A stretch of DNA of 64,000 bases from Bifidobacterium samirii (GTDB lineage: Bacteria > Actinomycetota > Actinomycetes > Actinomycetales > Bifidobacteriaceae): assembly GCF_003952945.1 (NCBI RefSeq), contig NZ_QXGK01000007.1:1-64000 (forward strand), written 5' to 3'. The position numbers and the translations under genes are program-made. Below are positions 35,212 to 43,927 of the stretch, piece by piece. The notes below the pieces were generated by a model that saw only the letters and a program-made list of their open reading frames with translations, had not been told where the DNA came from and did no database searches. Each line of letters begins with the position of its first letter. Position 1 is the first letter of the stretch.

Positions 35212-35808
35212 TCACTTCTTGCGCGACTTCTTGCCCTCGGCCTCGACGCGCGCCAGCGTGTCGGCGGCGGCCTCCTCGGGGGCCTGGGTGTGGTGCTTCT
35301 CGTCGCCCGGCTGCGGCTCGGCGTAGCCGAGGTTGACGTCGAGCAGACGCTGCGTCTCCTCGTTGTCGAGCTTCTCGGACAGGGCGATCTCGGACGTGAG
35401 GATGCTGCGCGCCTTGGTGAGCATGCGCTTCTCGCCGGCCGACAGGCCGTGGTCGTCGACGTCGCGCTGGGCGAGGTCGCGCACCACCTCGGCGATCTTG
35501 TTGACGTCGCCGGTCGCGATCTTCTCGACGTTCAGCTTGTAGCGGCGCGACCAGTTCATCTCCTTCTCGATGATCGGGGTGCGCAGGATCTCGAAGACCT
35601 TCGCCACCTCGTCGCCGTCGACGATGTCGCGCACGCCGACCTTCCTGGCGTTGTCGACGGGGACGTTGATGACCAGTCCGTCGGAGGAGATCACGGACAG
35701 CTCCAGATACTCCCTCGTGACGCCCTTCACCGTCCGCTCGGTGATGGCCTCCACTCTCGCCGCGCCGTGACGCGGATAGACAACCATATCGCCGACCTTG
35801 TAAGCCAT
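35212..35808 (-). CDS. carD: CarD-family RNA polymerase-binding regulator
   Basis: CarD stabilises RNA polymerase open complexes, particularly at rRNA promoters, by binding the beta subunit. The 198-residue protein has an N-terminal Tudor-like RNAP-interaction domain (YKVGDMVVYPRHGAARVEAI...TREYLEL) and a helical DNA-binding domain (WSRRYKLNVEKIATGDVNKIAEVVRDLAQRD). A Glu/Lys-rich tail of about 30 residues ends it. The start at 35808 follows the GGAGG-like motif in the leader. It is transcribed with ispF downstream. Confidence 0.95.
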   Translation of the reverse strand: MAYKVGDMVVYPRHGAARVEAITERTVKGVTREYLELSVISSDGLVINVPVDNARKVGVRDIVDGDEVAKVFEILRTPIIEKEMNWSRRYKLNVEKIATGDVNKIAEVVRDLAQRDVDDHGLSAGEKRMLTKARSILTSEIALSEKLDNEETQRLLDVNLGYAEPQPGDEKHHTQAPEEAAADTLARVEAEGKKSRKK

Positions 35809-35946
35809 GAATCCTCCGTGTGAGCCTATAACAAACCCGAACGATTGTGGCACAGGGGGTGGACCTCGCGGACAAGTGACCGAAATTCGATACACGCGGC
35901 ACGCCAATGCCGCCATCCGCGCCGAGGAGTTCTACACTATCTGGGT

Positions 35947-38202
35947 ATGGCTACACATACGAACATCAACGACGATATCATTGCCGCCCCCGTCAATCAG
36001 GGTGACCTGGACGCGGTCAGCAACGCCAGCTTCTACAACCCCCACGGTGTGCTCGGAGGCCATCTCGGCTCCGGCGACCATGCCGGCGAGGCCACGATCC
36101 GCGTGCTCCGCCCGCTGGCCCGCACCGTGACCATCATCACCCAGGACGGCGAGACCGAGGCCCGCCACGAGTACAACGGCGTGTTCGTCGCCGTCGTGCC
36201 CGCCGCGAAGAACGAGCACGGCTTCTCCATCCCGGACTACCGCGTGCGCACCTCCTACGAGTCGGGCGCCACCGTCGTCGAGGACGACCCGTACCGCTAC
36301 CTGCCCACCATCGGCGAGATGGACACCTACCTGTTCGGCGAGGGCCGCCACGAGCGTCTCTGGGAGGCGCTGGGCGCCCACGTCCTTCGCTTCGACGATC
36401 CGATGGGCGGCGCGGACGGCACCCCCGGCGAGCAGCTGGTCGGCACCGCGTTCTCCGTGTGGGCGCCCAACGCCCACGCCGTGCGCGTGGTCGGCGACTT
36501 CAACGCCTGGGACGGCCGCCGCCATGCGATGCGCGAACTGGGCTCCTCCGGCGTGTGGGAGATCTTCATCCCCGGCGTCGGCGCCGGCGAGGTCTACAAG
36601 TACGAGATCCTCAACGCCAACTACGAGTGGACGATGAAGGCCGACCCGATGGAGCGCTCGCACGAGATCCCGCCGGCCACCGGCTCGATCGTCGTCGAAT
36701 CCGGCCACGAGTGGGGCGACGAGGCGTGGATGGAGCGCCGCCGCACCACCGACGCGCACAACGGCCCGGTCAGCATCTACGAGGTCAACGCCTCCAGCTG
36801 GCGCTCCGGCATCGCGAACTACCGTGAGCTGGCCGACGAGCTCGTCCCCTACGTCGAGAAGATGGGCTACACGCACGTCGAGTTCATGCCGCTGGCCGAG
36901 CACCCGTTCTCCGGATCGTGGGGCTATCAGGTCACCGGCTACTACGCGGTCGACTCGCGCCTCGGCTCCCCCGACGACTTCAAGTACCTCGTCGACCGCC
37001 TGCACGAGGCCGGCATCGGCGTGATCATGGACTGGGTGCCCGCCCACTTCCCCAAGGACGCGTTCGCGCTGGGCCGCTTCGACGGCACCCCGCTGTACGA
37101 GGACCCGGACCCGCTGCGCGGCGAGCATCCGGACTGGGGCACCTACATCTTCAACTTCGGCCGCCGCGAGGTGCGCAACTTCCTCGTCGCCAACGCCTGC
37201 TTCTGGCTCGACGAATACCACGTCGACGGCCTGCGCGTCGACGCCGTCTCCTCGATGCTCTACCTCGACTACAGCCGCGAGGCCGGCCAGTGGCGTCCGA
37301 ACATCTACGGCGGGCGCGAGAACCTGGAGGCGATCGACTTCCTCAAGGAGGCGAACGCCACCGCGTACAAGAACAACCCGGGCATCATGATGATCGCCGA
37401 GGAGTCCACCGCCTATCCGGGCATCACCGCGCCCACCAGCACCGGCGGCCTGGGCTTCGGCCTCAAGTGGAACATGGGCTGGATGCACGACACGCTCCAG
37501 TACCTGCACGAGGAGCCGATCAACCGCAAGTGGCACCACGGCGAGATCACGTTCTCGATGGTCTACGCCTACTCGGAGCAGTACGTGCTGCCGATCAGCC
37601 ACGACGAGGTCGTCTACGGCAAGGGCTCCGTGTTCGGCAAGATGCCGGGCGACAACTGGCAGAAGTACGCGGGCGTGCGCGCCCTGTTCGCCTACCAGTG
37701 GGCGCATCCGGGCAAGAACCTCTCGTTCATGGGCAACGAGGTCGCGCAGTGGGCCGAATGGGACCACGACGGCTCCATCGACTGGGAGTCGCTGCAGTGG
37801 GAGGACCACGCCGGCGTCCAGCGCTGCGTCGCCGACCTCAACGCGCTGTACAAGGCGTCGCCGGCGCTGTGGAGCCAGGACTTCGAACCGGCCGGCTTCC
37901 AGTGGCTCACCAGCGACGACGCCGACCACAACGTGCTGAGCTTCGTGCGCATCGGCAAGGACGGCGAGCAGATGGTCGTGGTCGTCAACTTCTCCGGCCA
38001 GGCGTGGCAGAACTACCAGATCGCCCTGCCGCAGGGCGGCCGCTGGCGCGAGGCGCTCACCACCGACGACGCGAAGTACGGCGGCTCCGACCTGCACAAC
38101 GGCGAGTTCGAGGCGTCCGACGAGCCGTACCATTCGCGCGAATGGTCGGCCCGCATCACCGTGCCGGCGCTCGGTGCGGTATTCTTGGAGCCGATTGACT
38201 GA
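35947..38202 (+). CDS. glgB: 1,4-alpha-glucan branching enzyme
   Basis: It makes alpha-1,6 branches in glycogen. The 751-residue protein has an N-terminal extension and CBM48 ([20 protein letters not shown]), then a GH13 barrel with [35 protein letters not shown] (nucleophile Asp), [11 protein letters not shown] (acid/base Glu) and [13 protein letters not shown]. The start at 35947 has no Shine-Dalgarno sequence; TACACT at 35933-35938 would place transcription initiation near the ATG, so a leaderless mRNA is possible. It is followed by a two-component system 15 bases later. Confidence 0.96.
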   Translation: MATHTNINDDIIAAPVNQGDLDAVSNASFYNPHGVLGGHLGSGDHAGEATIRVLRPLARTVTIITQDGETEARHEYNGVFVAVVPAAKNEHGFSIPDYRVRTSYESGATVVEDDPYRYLPTIGEMDTYLFGEGRHERLWEALGAHVLRFDDPMGGADGTPGEQLVGTAFSVWAPNAHAVRVVGDFNAWDGRRHAMRELGSSGVWEIFIPGVGAGEVYKYEILNANYEWTMKADPMERSHEIPPATGSIVVESGHEWGDEAWMERRRTTDAHNGPVSIYEVNASSWRSGIANYRELADELVPYVEKMGYTHVEFMPLAEHPFSGSWGYQVTGYYAVDSRLGSPDDFKYLVDRLHEAGIGVIMDWVPAHFPKDAFALGRFDGTPLYEDPDPLRGEHPDWGTYIFNFGRREVRNFLVANACFWLDEYHVDGLRVDAVSSMLYLDYSREAGQWRPNIYGGRENLEAIDFLKEANATAYKNNPGIMMIAEESTAYPGITAPTSTGGLGFGLKWNMGWMHDTLQYLHEEPINRKWHHGEITFSMVYAYSEQYVLPISHDEVVYGKGSVFGKMPGDNWQKYAGVRALFAYQWAHPGKNLSFMGNEVAQWAEWDHDGSIDWESLQWEDHAGVQRCVADLNALYKASPALWSQDFEPAGFQWLTSDDADHNVLSFVRIGKDGEQMVVVVNFSGQAWQNYQIALPQGGRWREALTTDDAKYGGSDLHNGEFEASDEPYHSREWSARITVPALGAVFLEPID

Positions 38203-38217
38203 AAGGCGGTTCCCCCT

Positions 38218-38943
38218 ATGCTGAACACTGCAACGCGTTCCACGACCCCGCGCACCGTGCTGGTGGTGGAGGACGAGCCCACGCTCGCCACCGCCGTCGC
38301 GCAGCGCATCACGGCCGAGGGATGGACGGCGCGCGTGGCCTCCGACGGGGCCAGCGCCGTTCAGGCGGCGAAGCAGCTCAAGCCCGATCTGGTGATCATG
38401 GACATCATGCTGCCGGTGATGGACGGTCTGGAGGCCACGAAGCGCATCGTGGCCGAACGGCCCGTCCCGGTGCTGATCCTGACCGCCCGCGACGACGAGA
38501 CGGACAAGGTCATCGGTCTGGGCGCAGGCGCCGACGACTACATGACCAAGCCGTTCTCGATGCGCGAGCTGATCGCCCGGTGCAAGGCCCTGCTGCGACG
38601 CGTGGAACGCGCGAAGGTGATCGCCAAGAACTCCGAGAACGAGAAGATCCTCGACTTCGGCTCCCTGGTCATCGATCCGGGGCAGCGCATCGTCGTCTCG
38701 GACGGCGTCCAGGTGCATCTGACGCCCACCGAATTCGACCTGCTGGCCACCCTCGCCCGCAAGCCGCGTTCGGTGCTCACCCGCGAGAAGCTCCTCGAGG
38801 AGGTGTGGGACTGGGTCGACGCGTCCGGCACCCGCACCGTCGACTCGCACGTCAAGGCCCTGCGCCACAAGCTCGGTTCGGCGATGATCCGCACCGTGCA
38901 CGGCGTCGGATACGCGTTCGAGCCTCCGGCGAACGCCGAATGA
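38218..38943 (+). CDS. OmpR/PhoB-type response regulator
   Basis: This 241-residue regulator has a receiver domain (VLVVEDEPTL, phospho-acceptor in VIMDIMLPVMDG, LILTARDDETDKV, YMTKPFS) and a winged-helix DNA-binding domain (LTPTEFDLLATLARKPRSVLTREKLLEEVW, TRTVDSHVKALRHKLG). It lies 15 bases after glgB and overlaps its histidine kinase by four bases, so glgB-regulator-kinase may be one transcript. Its target genes are unknown. Confidence 0.95.
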   Translation: MLNTATRSTTPRTVLVVEDEPTLATAVAQRITAEGWTARVASDGASAVQAAKQLKPDLVIMDIMLPVMDGLEATKRIVAERPVPVLILTARDDETDKVIGLGAGADDYMTKPFSMRELIARCKALLRRVERAKVIAKNSENEKILDFGSLVIDPGQRIVVSDGVQVHLTPTEFDLLATLARKPRSVLTREKLLEEVWDWVDASGTRTVDSHVKALRHKLGSAMIRTVHGVGYAFEPPANAE

Positions 38944-40040
38944 GCGAGACCGGAAGCCGCGCACGCATGCCCGGAACGCGTCGCAATCCGCGCCCGACGG
39001 GCGCCCGCCGCAAGGTGGTGCGCCCGATCGGGTTCTTCTCCTCGCTCAAGCTCGAACTGAGCGTCATCATCATCCTCGCCTCCGTCATCGTGTTCGCGAT
39101 GGCGTGGATCCTGCTCAAGATCGGCTGGAGCGGCTGGGTCGCCATGCCGCTGACGCTCGTCGTCGCGCTGGGCGTCACCTACCTGTTCTCCCACGGACTG
39201 ATCGCGCCGCTGCGCCAGATGCGCGACGCGGCCGACGCGATGGCCGACGGCGACTACAGCGTGCGCGTCCAATTGGGCACCGACAGCAACGACGAGATCG
39301 GCCAGCTGACGCGCGCGTTCAACGACATGGCCGAGGAGCTCCAGCACGCCGACCAGATGCGCCTCGACATGATCGCCAACGTGAGCCATGAGCTGCGCAC
39401 CCCCGTGTCCGCGCTGCAGGCGCAGGTCGAGAACATGGCCGACGGCGTCACCGAGGCCTCCCCCGCCAACCTCGAGGGCCTGCTCACGCAGACCCACCGG
39501 CTCGGCGACCTCATCGCCTACCTGCTCGACCTGTCGCGCATGGAGGCGGGCGCGGCGAGCCTGAACGTCGAGGAGTTCGACTTCGCCGCATTCCTCGACG
39601 AGATCATCGAACCGCTGGAGATCGCCGACGCCGGCCACGCGCACGACATCCTGCTCGACGTGGCTGGCCCGCTGGTGATGGAGGGCGACCAGGACCGGCT
39701 GCGCCAGCTGTTCACCAACGTCATCGCCAACGCGCTCAAGCACTCCGCCGACGGCACGACCGTGCTCATCGAAGCCCATGAGGATACGGACGAGGGCCTC
39801 GTCGTCACCAACGTCGTCAACTTCGGCTCCCATATCCCCGACGCCGAACGCGCCGGCATCTTCCAGCGCTTCGTCAAGGGGCGTCCGGGACCCGGCACCG
39901 AGTCGGGCGGCACCGGGCTGGGACTGGCGATCGCCCGCTGGGCGGCCCAGCTGCACGGCGGCACCGTGCGCGTCGTCGACGACAGCCGCGGCGTCGATTT
40001 CGAGGTGCGGCTGCCCAAATACCATCTCGACGCCGACTGA
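38940..40040 (+). CDS. HAMP-domain sensor histidine kinase (BaeS-like)
   Basis: This 366-residue membrane kinase has two adjacent membrane helices (about residues 34-54 and 60-82) with only a few residues between them, so almost no extracytoplasmic sensor. A HAMP linker (LIAPLRQMRDAADAMADGDY), the phospho-accepting NVSHELRTPVSALQ, and an HATPase domain (NVIANALKHS, GTGLGLAI) follow. Such intramembrane kinases usually sense through the membrane or a partner. Start codon overlaps the regulator (ATGA). Confidence 0.93.
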   Translation: MSETGSRARMPGTRRNPRPTGARRKVVRPIGFFSSLKLELSVIIILASVIVFAMAWILLKIGWSGWVAMPLTLVVALGVTYLFSHGLIAPLRQMRDAADAMADGDYSVRVQLGTDSNDEIGQLTRAFNDMAEELQHADQMRLDMIANVSHELRTPVSALQAQVENMADGVTEASPANLEGLLTQTHRLGDLIAYLLDLSRMEAGAASLNVEEFDFAAFLDEIIEPLEIADAGHAHDILLDVAGPLVMEGDQDRLRQLFTNVIANALKHSADGTTVLIEAHEDTDEGLVVTNVVNFGSHIPDAERAGIFQRFVKGRPGPGTESGGTGLGLAIARWAAQLHGGTVRVVDDSRGVDFEVRLPKYHLDAD

Positions 40041-40091
40041 CCCGTCATGTCCGTCATGCCGTCACCGGATACGGCGTCCGCGACATCCTTC

Positions 40092-40125
40092 CGATGCCCT
40101 GGCCATCATCATGGTCAGGGCATCG
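40092..40125. terminator. Hairpin between the histidine kinase and comF
   Basis: CGATGCCCTGGCCAT and ATGGTCAGGGCATCG (one G-U or mismatch) form a stem between convergent genes; the comF stop at 40115 lies within its right arm. No clear T-run follows. Confidence 0.55.
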
Positions 40126-40831
40126 TCGTATCCGCGGCAAACGCACCGTCCGCCGTATCCGCGTCGCCGCGTTCGGGCACCGACGCGAGCGTCAGCGCGC
40201 CGGACACGACGATGCCCGCGGCGTCGAGCGCGGCGACGCACTGGCGCAGCGTCGAACCGGTGGTGACGATGTCGTCCGTCAGGAACACCCGGCCTTCGAG
40301 ACCGGTCGCCGCCGTGGCGACGCCGATGCGGCCGCGGATCCGCTCCCCACGCTGGGATGCGCCGGTCGTCTCGACCGACTTGCCGCCGACGGCGCCGTTG
40401 CGCAGCAGCGGCACGCACCGGGCGTCGTAGCCGCGCCGGCGCAGCTCGCGGGCCGTGCGGGACGTCAGGTCGCGCATGTGCGCCCGGCCGCGCCGTCGCA
40501 TCGACGCCGTCGACGAGGGCGCCGGCACGAGCGTCAGCGGCGCGCCGCCGTCCGCCGCACCGCATCGGACGGCCAGGTCGGCCAGCAGGACGGCGAAGGG
40601 GCCGTCGCATTCCGCATCGTCGTGGTCCTTCCACGACAGGATCGCATGGCGCACCGGTCCGCGGTAGACGCCGCACGACGCCGACGCCGCGCCCTCGCGG
40701 CCGGCGAGCGGACGTTCGACCGTCATCGACATGAGCGCGCGGCATCGCGCGCACAGCACCTCGTCGGGACGGTCGCAGCCGGCGCAGCCGCGCGGCCAGA
40801 GCAGACCGGCGACGTCCCGCAGCAGAGTCAC
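40115..40831 (-). CDS. comF: ComF-family phosphoribosyltransferase-like protein
   Basis: This 238-residue protein starts with a Cys-rich finger (WPRGCAGCDRPDEVLCARC), then a phosphoribosyltransferase fold ending in the PRPP-binding loop VFLTDDIVTTGSTL. ComF proteins act in DNA uptake in competent bacteria, but in Actinobacteria no competence phenotype is usually known. A GTG at 40831 is chosen because GGGGGAG lies seven bases upstream. A 98-base gap separates it from the HAD gene on the same strand. Confidence 0.88.
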   Translation of the reverse strand: MTLLRDVAGLLWPRGCAGCDRPDEVLCARCRALMSMTVERPLAGREGAASASCGVYRGPVRHAILSWKDHDDAECDGPFAVLLADLAVRCGAADGGAPLTLVPAPSSTASMRRRGRAHMRDLTSRTARELRRRGYDARCVPLLRNGAVGGKSVETTGASQRGERIRGRIGVATAATGLEGRVFLTDDIVTTGSTLRQCVAALDAAGIVVSGALTLASVPERGDADTADGAFAADTTMP

Positions 40832-40929
40832 TGGCCCGCTCCCCCGCGTCCGGCCGAAGCCGTCTCGTTCCGATGGACGTTTCGGACGTACCGGGGACGA
40901 CGGCCGTTGCGCAGACGCCGGACTCCCGT

Positions 40930-41730
40930 TCACAGCCGTTCCAGGATCGCGTCGACGAGCCGGAGCGTGTCGGACGGGTCGGTCACGATCAGCGCCACGG
41001 CGCCGGCCTGCGCTGCCGGATAGTCGTTGCCGCCCGGCGTCATGCGGTCGCCTATAAACACGAGGTCGTCGGGCGTGATGCCGAGCGTCAGGCACAGTTC
41101 GCGCACCGCGTACGACTTGTCCAAACCGGGCAGGGACACGTCGATGCTCGTATACCCGCCGGGGCGCACCTTGAGGTGCGGCACATCGGCGGCGACCGCC
41201 GCGGCGAGCCGTCGCTTCTTCGCGTCGTCGGGATCCCAGCGGGCCTTGTCGTCCGGCGTGGCGAGCTGGCCGAGCGCCGAGAACGTGAGCTGGCTGCCGC
41301 GGTCCTCGATGCGCTCCCCCGCCACCTGCTCCTCCCACATGCCCAGTTCGCGGGCACGGCGTTCGAGCGAGGCGATCGACGCGGCGCGGTCGTCGGCGCT
41401 CAGATCGTGCGAGTAGACCAGCTCCCATGCGCTCTCCGCGACGTCCCAGCGGTAGTAGCGGGTGCCGCTGGTGGGCATCAGATGCAGATGCGTCGGATCG
41501 ATCCGGTCCTCCACCATGTCGAGGATCTGGCTTCTCACCAACGAGAACCGTCCCCCGGTGATGACGGCGACGTCCGTCAGGTGCGTGAGCGCGGCGAAGC
41601 GCTCCGCCATGGCCGGCGACATCGGCTGCTTGGACGAGGCGAGCGTGTTGTCCAGATCGAACGCGACGGCCTTCATGGCGGCGACGATGCCGTCGAGGTC
41701 GGTGTGCGCCCAGCGGCGTGGCTCTCGCAT
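40930..41730 (-). CDS. HAD-superfamily (IIB) phosphatase
   Basis: This 266-residue Cof/PMM-like HAD hydrolase has motif I AVAFDLDNTLASS (two catalytic Asp), motif II VAVITGGRFS, a cap with helical insert, motif III DPDDAKKRR (Lys) and motif IV VFIGDRMTPGGND. It resembles phosphomannomutase-type phosphatases. Start choice is uncertain: ATG 41730 is used because an AAAGG and the Arg-rich leader precede the motif; ATG 41676 directly at MKAVAFDLDNTL is the alternative. Substrate unknown. Confidence 0.85.
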   Translation of the reverse strand: MREPRRWAHTDLDGIVAAMKAVAFDLDNTLASSKQPMSPAMAERFAALTHLTDVAVITGGRFSLVRSQILDMVEDRIDPTHLHLMPTSGTRYYRWDVAESAWELVYSHDLSADDRAASIASLERRARELGMWEEQVAGERIEDRGSQLTFSALGQLATPDDKARWDPDDAKKRRLAAAVAADVPHLKVRPGGYTSIDVSLPGLDKSYAVRELCLTLGITPDDLVFIGDRMTPGGNDYPAAQAGAVALIVTDPSDTLRLVDAILERL

Positions 41731-41862
41731 TGCGGGGACCGCCTTTCGTTGCGCGGGTGTTTCCAAGACAGTATCCTAGCGCACCGCGGCCGGCGGGCCA
41801 CGGAGCGACGCCACGGGAGAACCGGCGCGCGCAGGCCGACGCCATGGCCTATCGTGGTACGC

Positions 41863-42291
41863 ATGAGCGAAGCACCGTGGAACAGACCCGTATACCGCAA
41901 CCGTCACGGACGTGGCACCCGCACGCCCATGTTCGGCACCCGACTGCCGCGCTACCGCACCCGAAGCGGCATGTTCGACGACATGGTGGCCGCGCAGATC
42001 CGCCGGCTCAACGGCGCATGGCCGCAGTTCGTGCAGTCGGTGCAGTTCGCCGTCGAGGACGTGCCGCCCTCGCAGCCGGCCCCGTGGGAGACGCATCCGA
42101 ACCTCAACTCGCAGTGCTTTCCCGCCTCGCACGGCGTGCCGGCGCGCATCGTGCTCTACCGCATGCCGATCCAGGCCGTGGCGCGCAACCGCATGGACAT
42201 GCAGCTGGTGATCCGCGACGAGGTCGTGGCGCGGCTGGCCGACCTGTTCGGCCGCCGCCCCGAGGAGATCGACCCCGACTGGGGGCTGTGA
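41863..42291 (+). CDS. Zincin_1-family-like protein lacking HExxH
   Basis: This 142-residue protein matches the actinobacterial group annotated as metallopeptidase-family: FDDMVAAQIRRLNGAWPQFVQSVQFAVEDVP, then ARIVLYRMPIQAVARNR and the end LFGRRPEEIDPDWGL. In related enzymes the HExxH zinc motif sits near the C-terminus; here that position reads VIRDEVVARLADL, so catalysis is unlikely. In Mycobacterium tuberculosis a similar gene neighbours whiB2, as here (about 5 kb away). No Shine-Dalgarno sequence is seen; it may be leaderless. Confidence 0.75.
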   Translation: MSEAPWNRPVYRNRHGRGTRTPMFGTRLPRYRTRSGMFDDMVAAQIRRLNGAWPQFVQSVQFAVEDVPPSQPAPWETHPNLNSQCFPASHGVPARIVLYRMPIQAVARNRMDMQLVIRDEVVARLADLFGRRPEEIDPDWGL

Positions 42292-42319
42292 GCCGCAACG
42301 TCCGCCGCATGCGGATATG

Positions 42320-42364
42320 AAGGGGCCGCGGCGAATCGTCCGAACCGATTCGCCGCGGCCCCTT
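42320..42364. terminator. Bidirectional terminator between Zincin_1-like gene and DUF5719 gene
   Basis: AAGGGGCCGCGGCGAATCG and its complement form a perfect 19-bp stem (42320-42338 with 42346-42364) between convergent genes. TTTT-type ends flank it on both sides (CCTTTTCG plus-strand side). Confidence 0.8.
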
Positions 42365-42391
42365 TTCGCATATGTCCCGACGCCGCGGCCG

Positions 42392-43927
42392 TCAGCGCAC
42401 GATCGTCGGATCCTCGACGGAGAACACCGTCGTGGTCGCCGCCGCCAGCGCCGAGGCCGGCAGATAGGCCGCCTGCGCCACGTCCGCATCGTCGAGCGAC
42501 GGTACGGACGGACGGGCGCCCCAGGCGATGCGGCCTTCGGTCACGTCGAGACGCACGGCCGCCGCATCGTCGGCTACATCGGACAGCGCCACCGACATCG
42601 ACGTGCCGGCCGTCACGGCGATGTCACGCGTGGCCGTCGCCACGCCGTCGGCGTCGTATACGGTCAGCGTGCCCTCGGCGTCGCCGTCCGTCGCGGCGAA
42701 CGCGAGCGTCGTGGTCGCGCCGTCCGGCACGGCGATGGCCGACGAGGCGGACGGCGAGGCGGCGCCGACCATCGCGAAGTCGGCCTGCCCGTCGTCGCCG
42801 TCGCGCGAGACGAACGCCGAGGCGACGATGTCGTCGACCGTGTCGGCGCCTTCCACGAGGAGCGCCGTCGCGCCCTCGGGGACCTCGCCCAGATCGACCA
42901 CGCCCACGCGATCCGCCTCGACCTGCTGCGTGGAGGCCTGTTCGGCGCCGTCGCCGGTGAGCCACGAGAACGTGATGTCGCCGCCCGTCGCGGCACGCAC
43001 GAACACGCGGACCGTATCGGCCTCGTCGAGGCCCGGCAGGACGAGGGAGTCGCCGGAGACGGTGATGGGCGTCACATAGTCGGAGCCTTTCGGCGTCAGC
43101 CCGTCGGCGAGCACGACGCGCACCACGGCGGACACCGGCGCGAGCGTGCTGGACACCGTCACGTACACGCCCTCCTGACCGCTCACGGCGGCGGACAGGT
43201 CGATGACGCTCTCGCCGTGGGCCGGAACCGTGTACCGTTCACCGGTCGAGGCCCTGAGGCGATCGCCCGACGAGGTCCCCCACGCGTTCAGGCGCACGGT
43301 GGTCGCCTTGCTGGAGGGGTTCGCGACGATCAGCTGCTGGGTGGCGCCGGTGCCGGTCGAGGGCAGCAGGAACGACTGGTCGAGCGCCGTGGCCACGCAC
43401 GAGGCCGCCGACAGACCGCGCAGGTCGCCTTCGGAGGCGTGCGACATCACCGATGCCGCGGTGCCGGTGCCGTCCTCCGACGACAGCAGTCTCGTCTGCA
43501 GCAGGGTCGCGGTCTCCTCCATGTCCGAGGTCGCGACGAGCGTGCCGTCGCCCGAGCCGTCCGCGGCGAGCGTCGTGAGCGCGTCCCCGCCGTCCAGTCC
43601 GGTCACTTCGGTGCGGTACACGGAGCCGAACGCCGCATAGCGCGCCGTCGCCGCGATGTCGCCCACGGTCGCCTGGAACTCGGCGTCGCCGTACGAGCCG
43701 GTGTCGGCCAGCGCCATGCGCGCCGGACAGTACGACGCCGTCGAGAGCTGTCCGACGCTGCGGGCGAAATCGGAGCGGGCGCCGAACGCCCCGAGCGGGT
43801 CGACCGCATCCGGCAGCGGGTCGATCGCCGTCAGGCCGCCGGCCAGCGCCACGATCGGCACCATAGTCAGCACGGCCAGGGCGATGCGGGTGGCGGTCCT
43901 CATCGGCTTCTTGCGTCGGGCGCTCAT
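42392..43927 (-). CDS. DUF5719-family secreted or membrane-anchored protein
   Basis: This 511-residue protein has an N-terminal hydrophobic segment (TRIALAVLTMVPIVALAGGLTAI) that acts as a signal or anchor, then a long extracytoplasmic beta-rich region with repeated VADDAAAV, GTSMSVAL-type strands. Members sit next to envelope glycosyltransferases in Actinobacteria. The role is unknown; partnership with the glycosyltransferase is inferred from ATGA overlap at 43924-43927. Confidence 0.75.
   Translation of the reverse strand: MSARRKKPMRTATRIALAVLTMVPIVALAGGLTAIDPLPDAVDPLGAFGARSDFARSVGQLSTASYCPARMALADTGSYGDAEFQATVGDIAATARYAAFGSVYRTEVTGLDGGDALTTLAADGSGDGTLVATSDMEETATLLQTRLLSSEDGTGTAASVMSHASEGDLRGLSAASCVATALDQSFLLPSTGTGATQQLIVANPSSKATTVRLNAWGTSSGDRLRASTGERYTVPAHGESVIDLSAAVSGQEGVYVTVSSTLAPVSAVVRVVLADGLTPKGSDYVTPITVSGDSLVLPGLDEADTVRVFVRAATGGDITFSWLTGDGAEQASTQQVEADRVGVVDLGEVPEGATALLVEGADTVDDIVASAFVSRDGDDGQADFAMVGAASPSASSAIAVPDGATTTLAFAATDGDAEGTLTVYDADGVATATRDIAVTAGTSMSVALSDVADDAAAVRLDVTEGRIAWGARPSVPSLDDADVAQAAYLPASALAAATTTVFSVEDPTIVR

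Noticed and set aside
35932-38964. Thousand-codon minus-strand open frame across glgB
   Set aside because: An antisense shadow of glgB; its product has no recognisable motif and its composition is the complement of the glgB codons.
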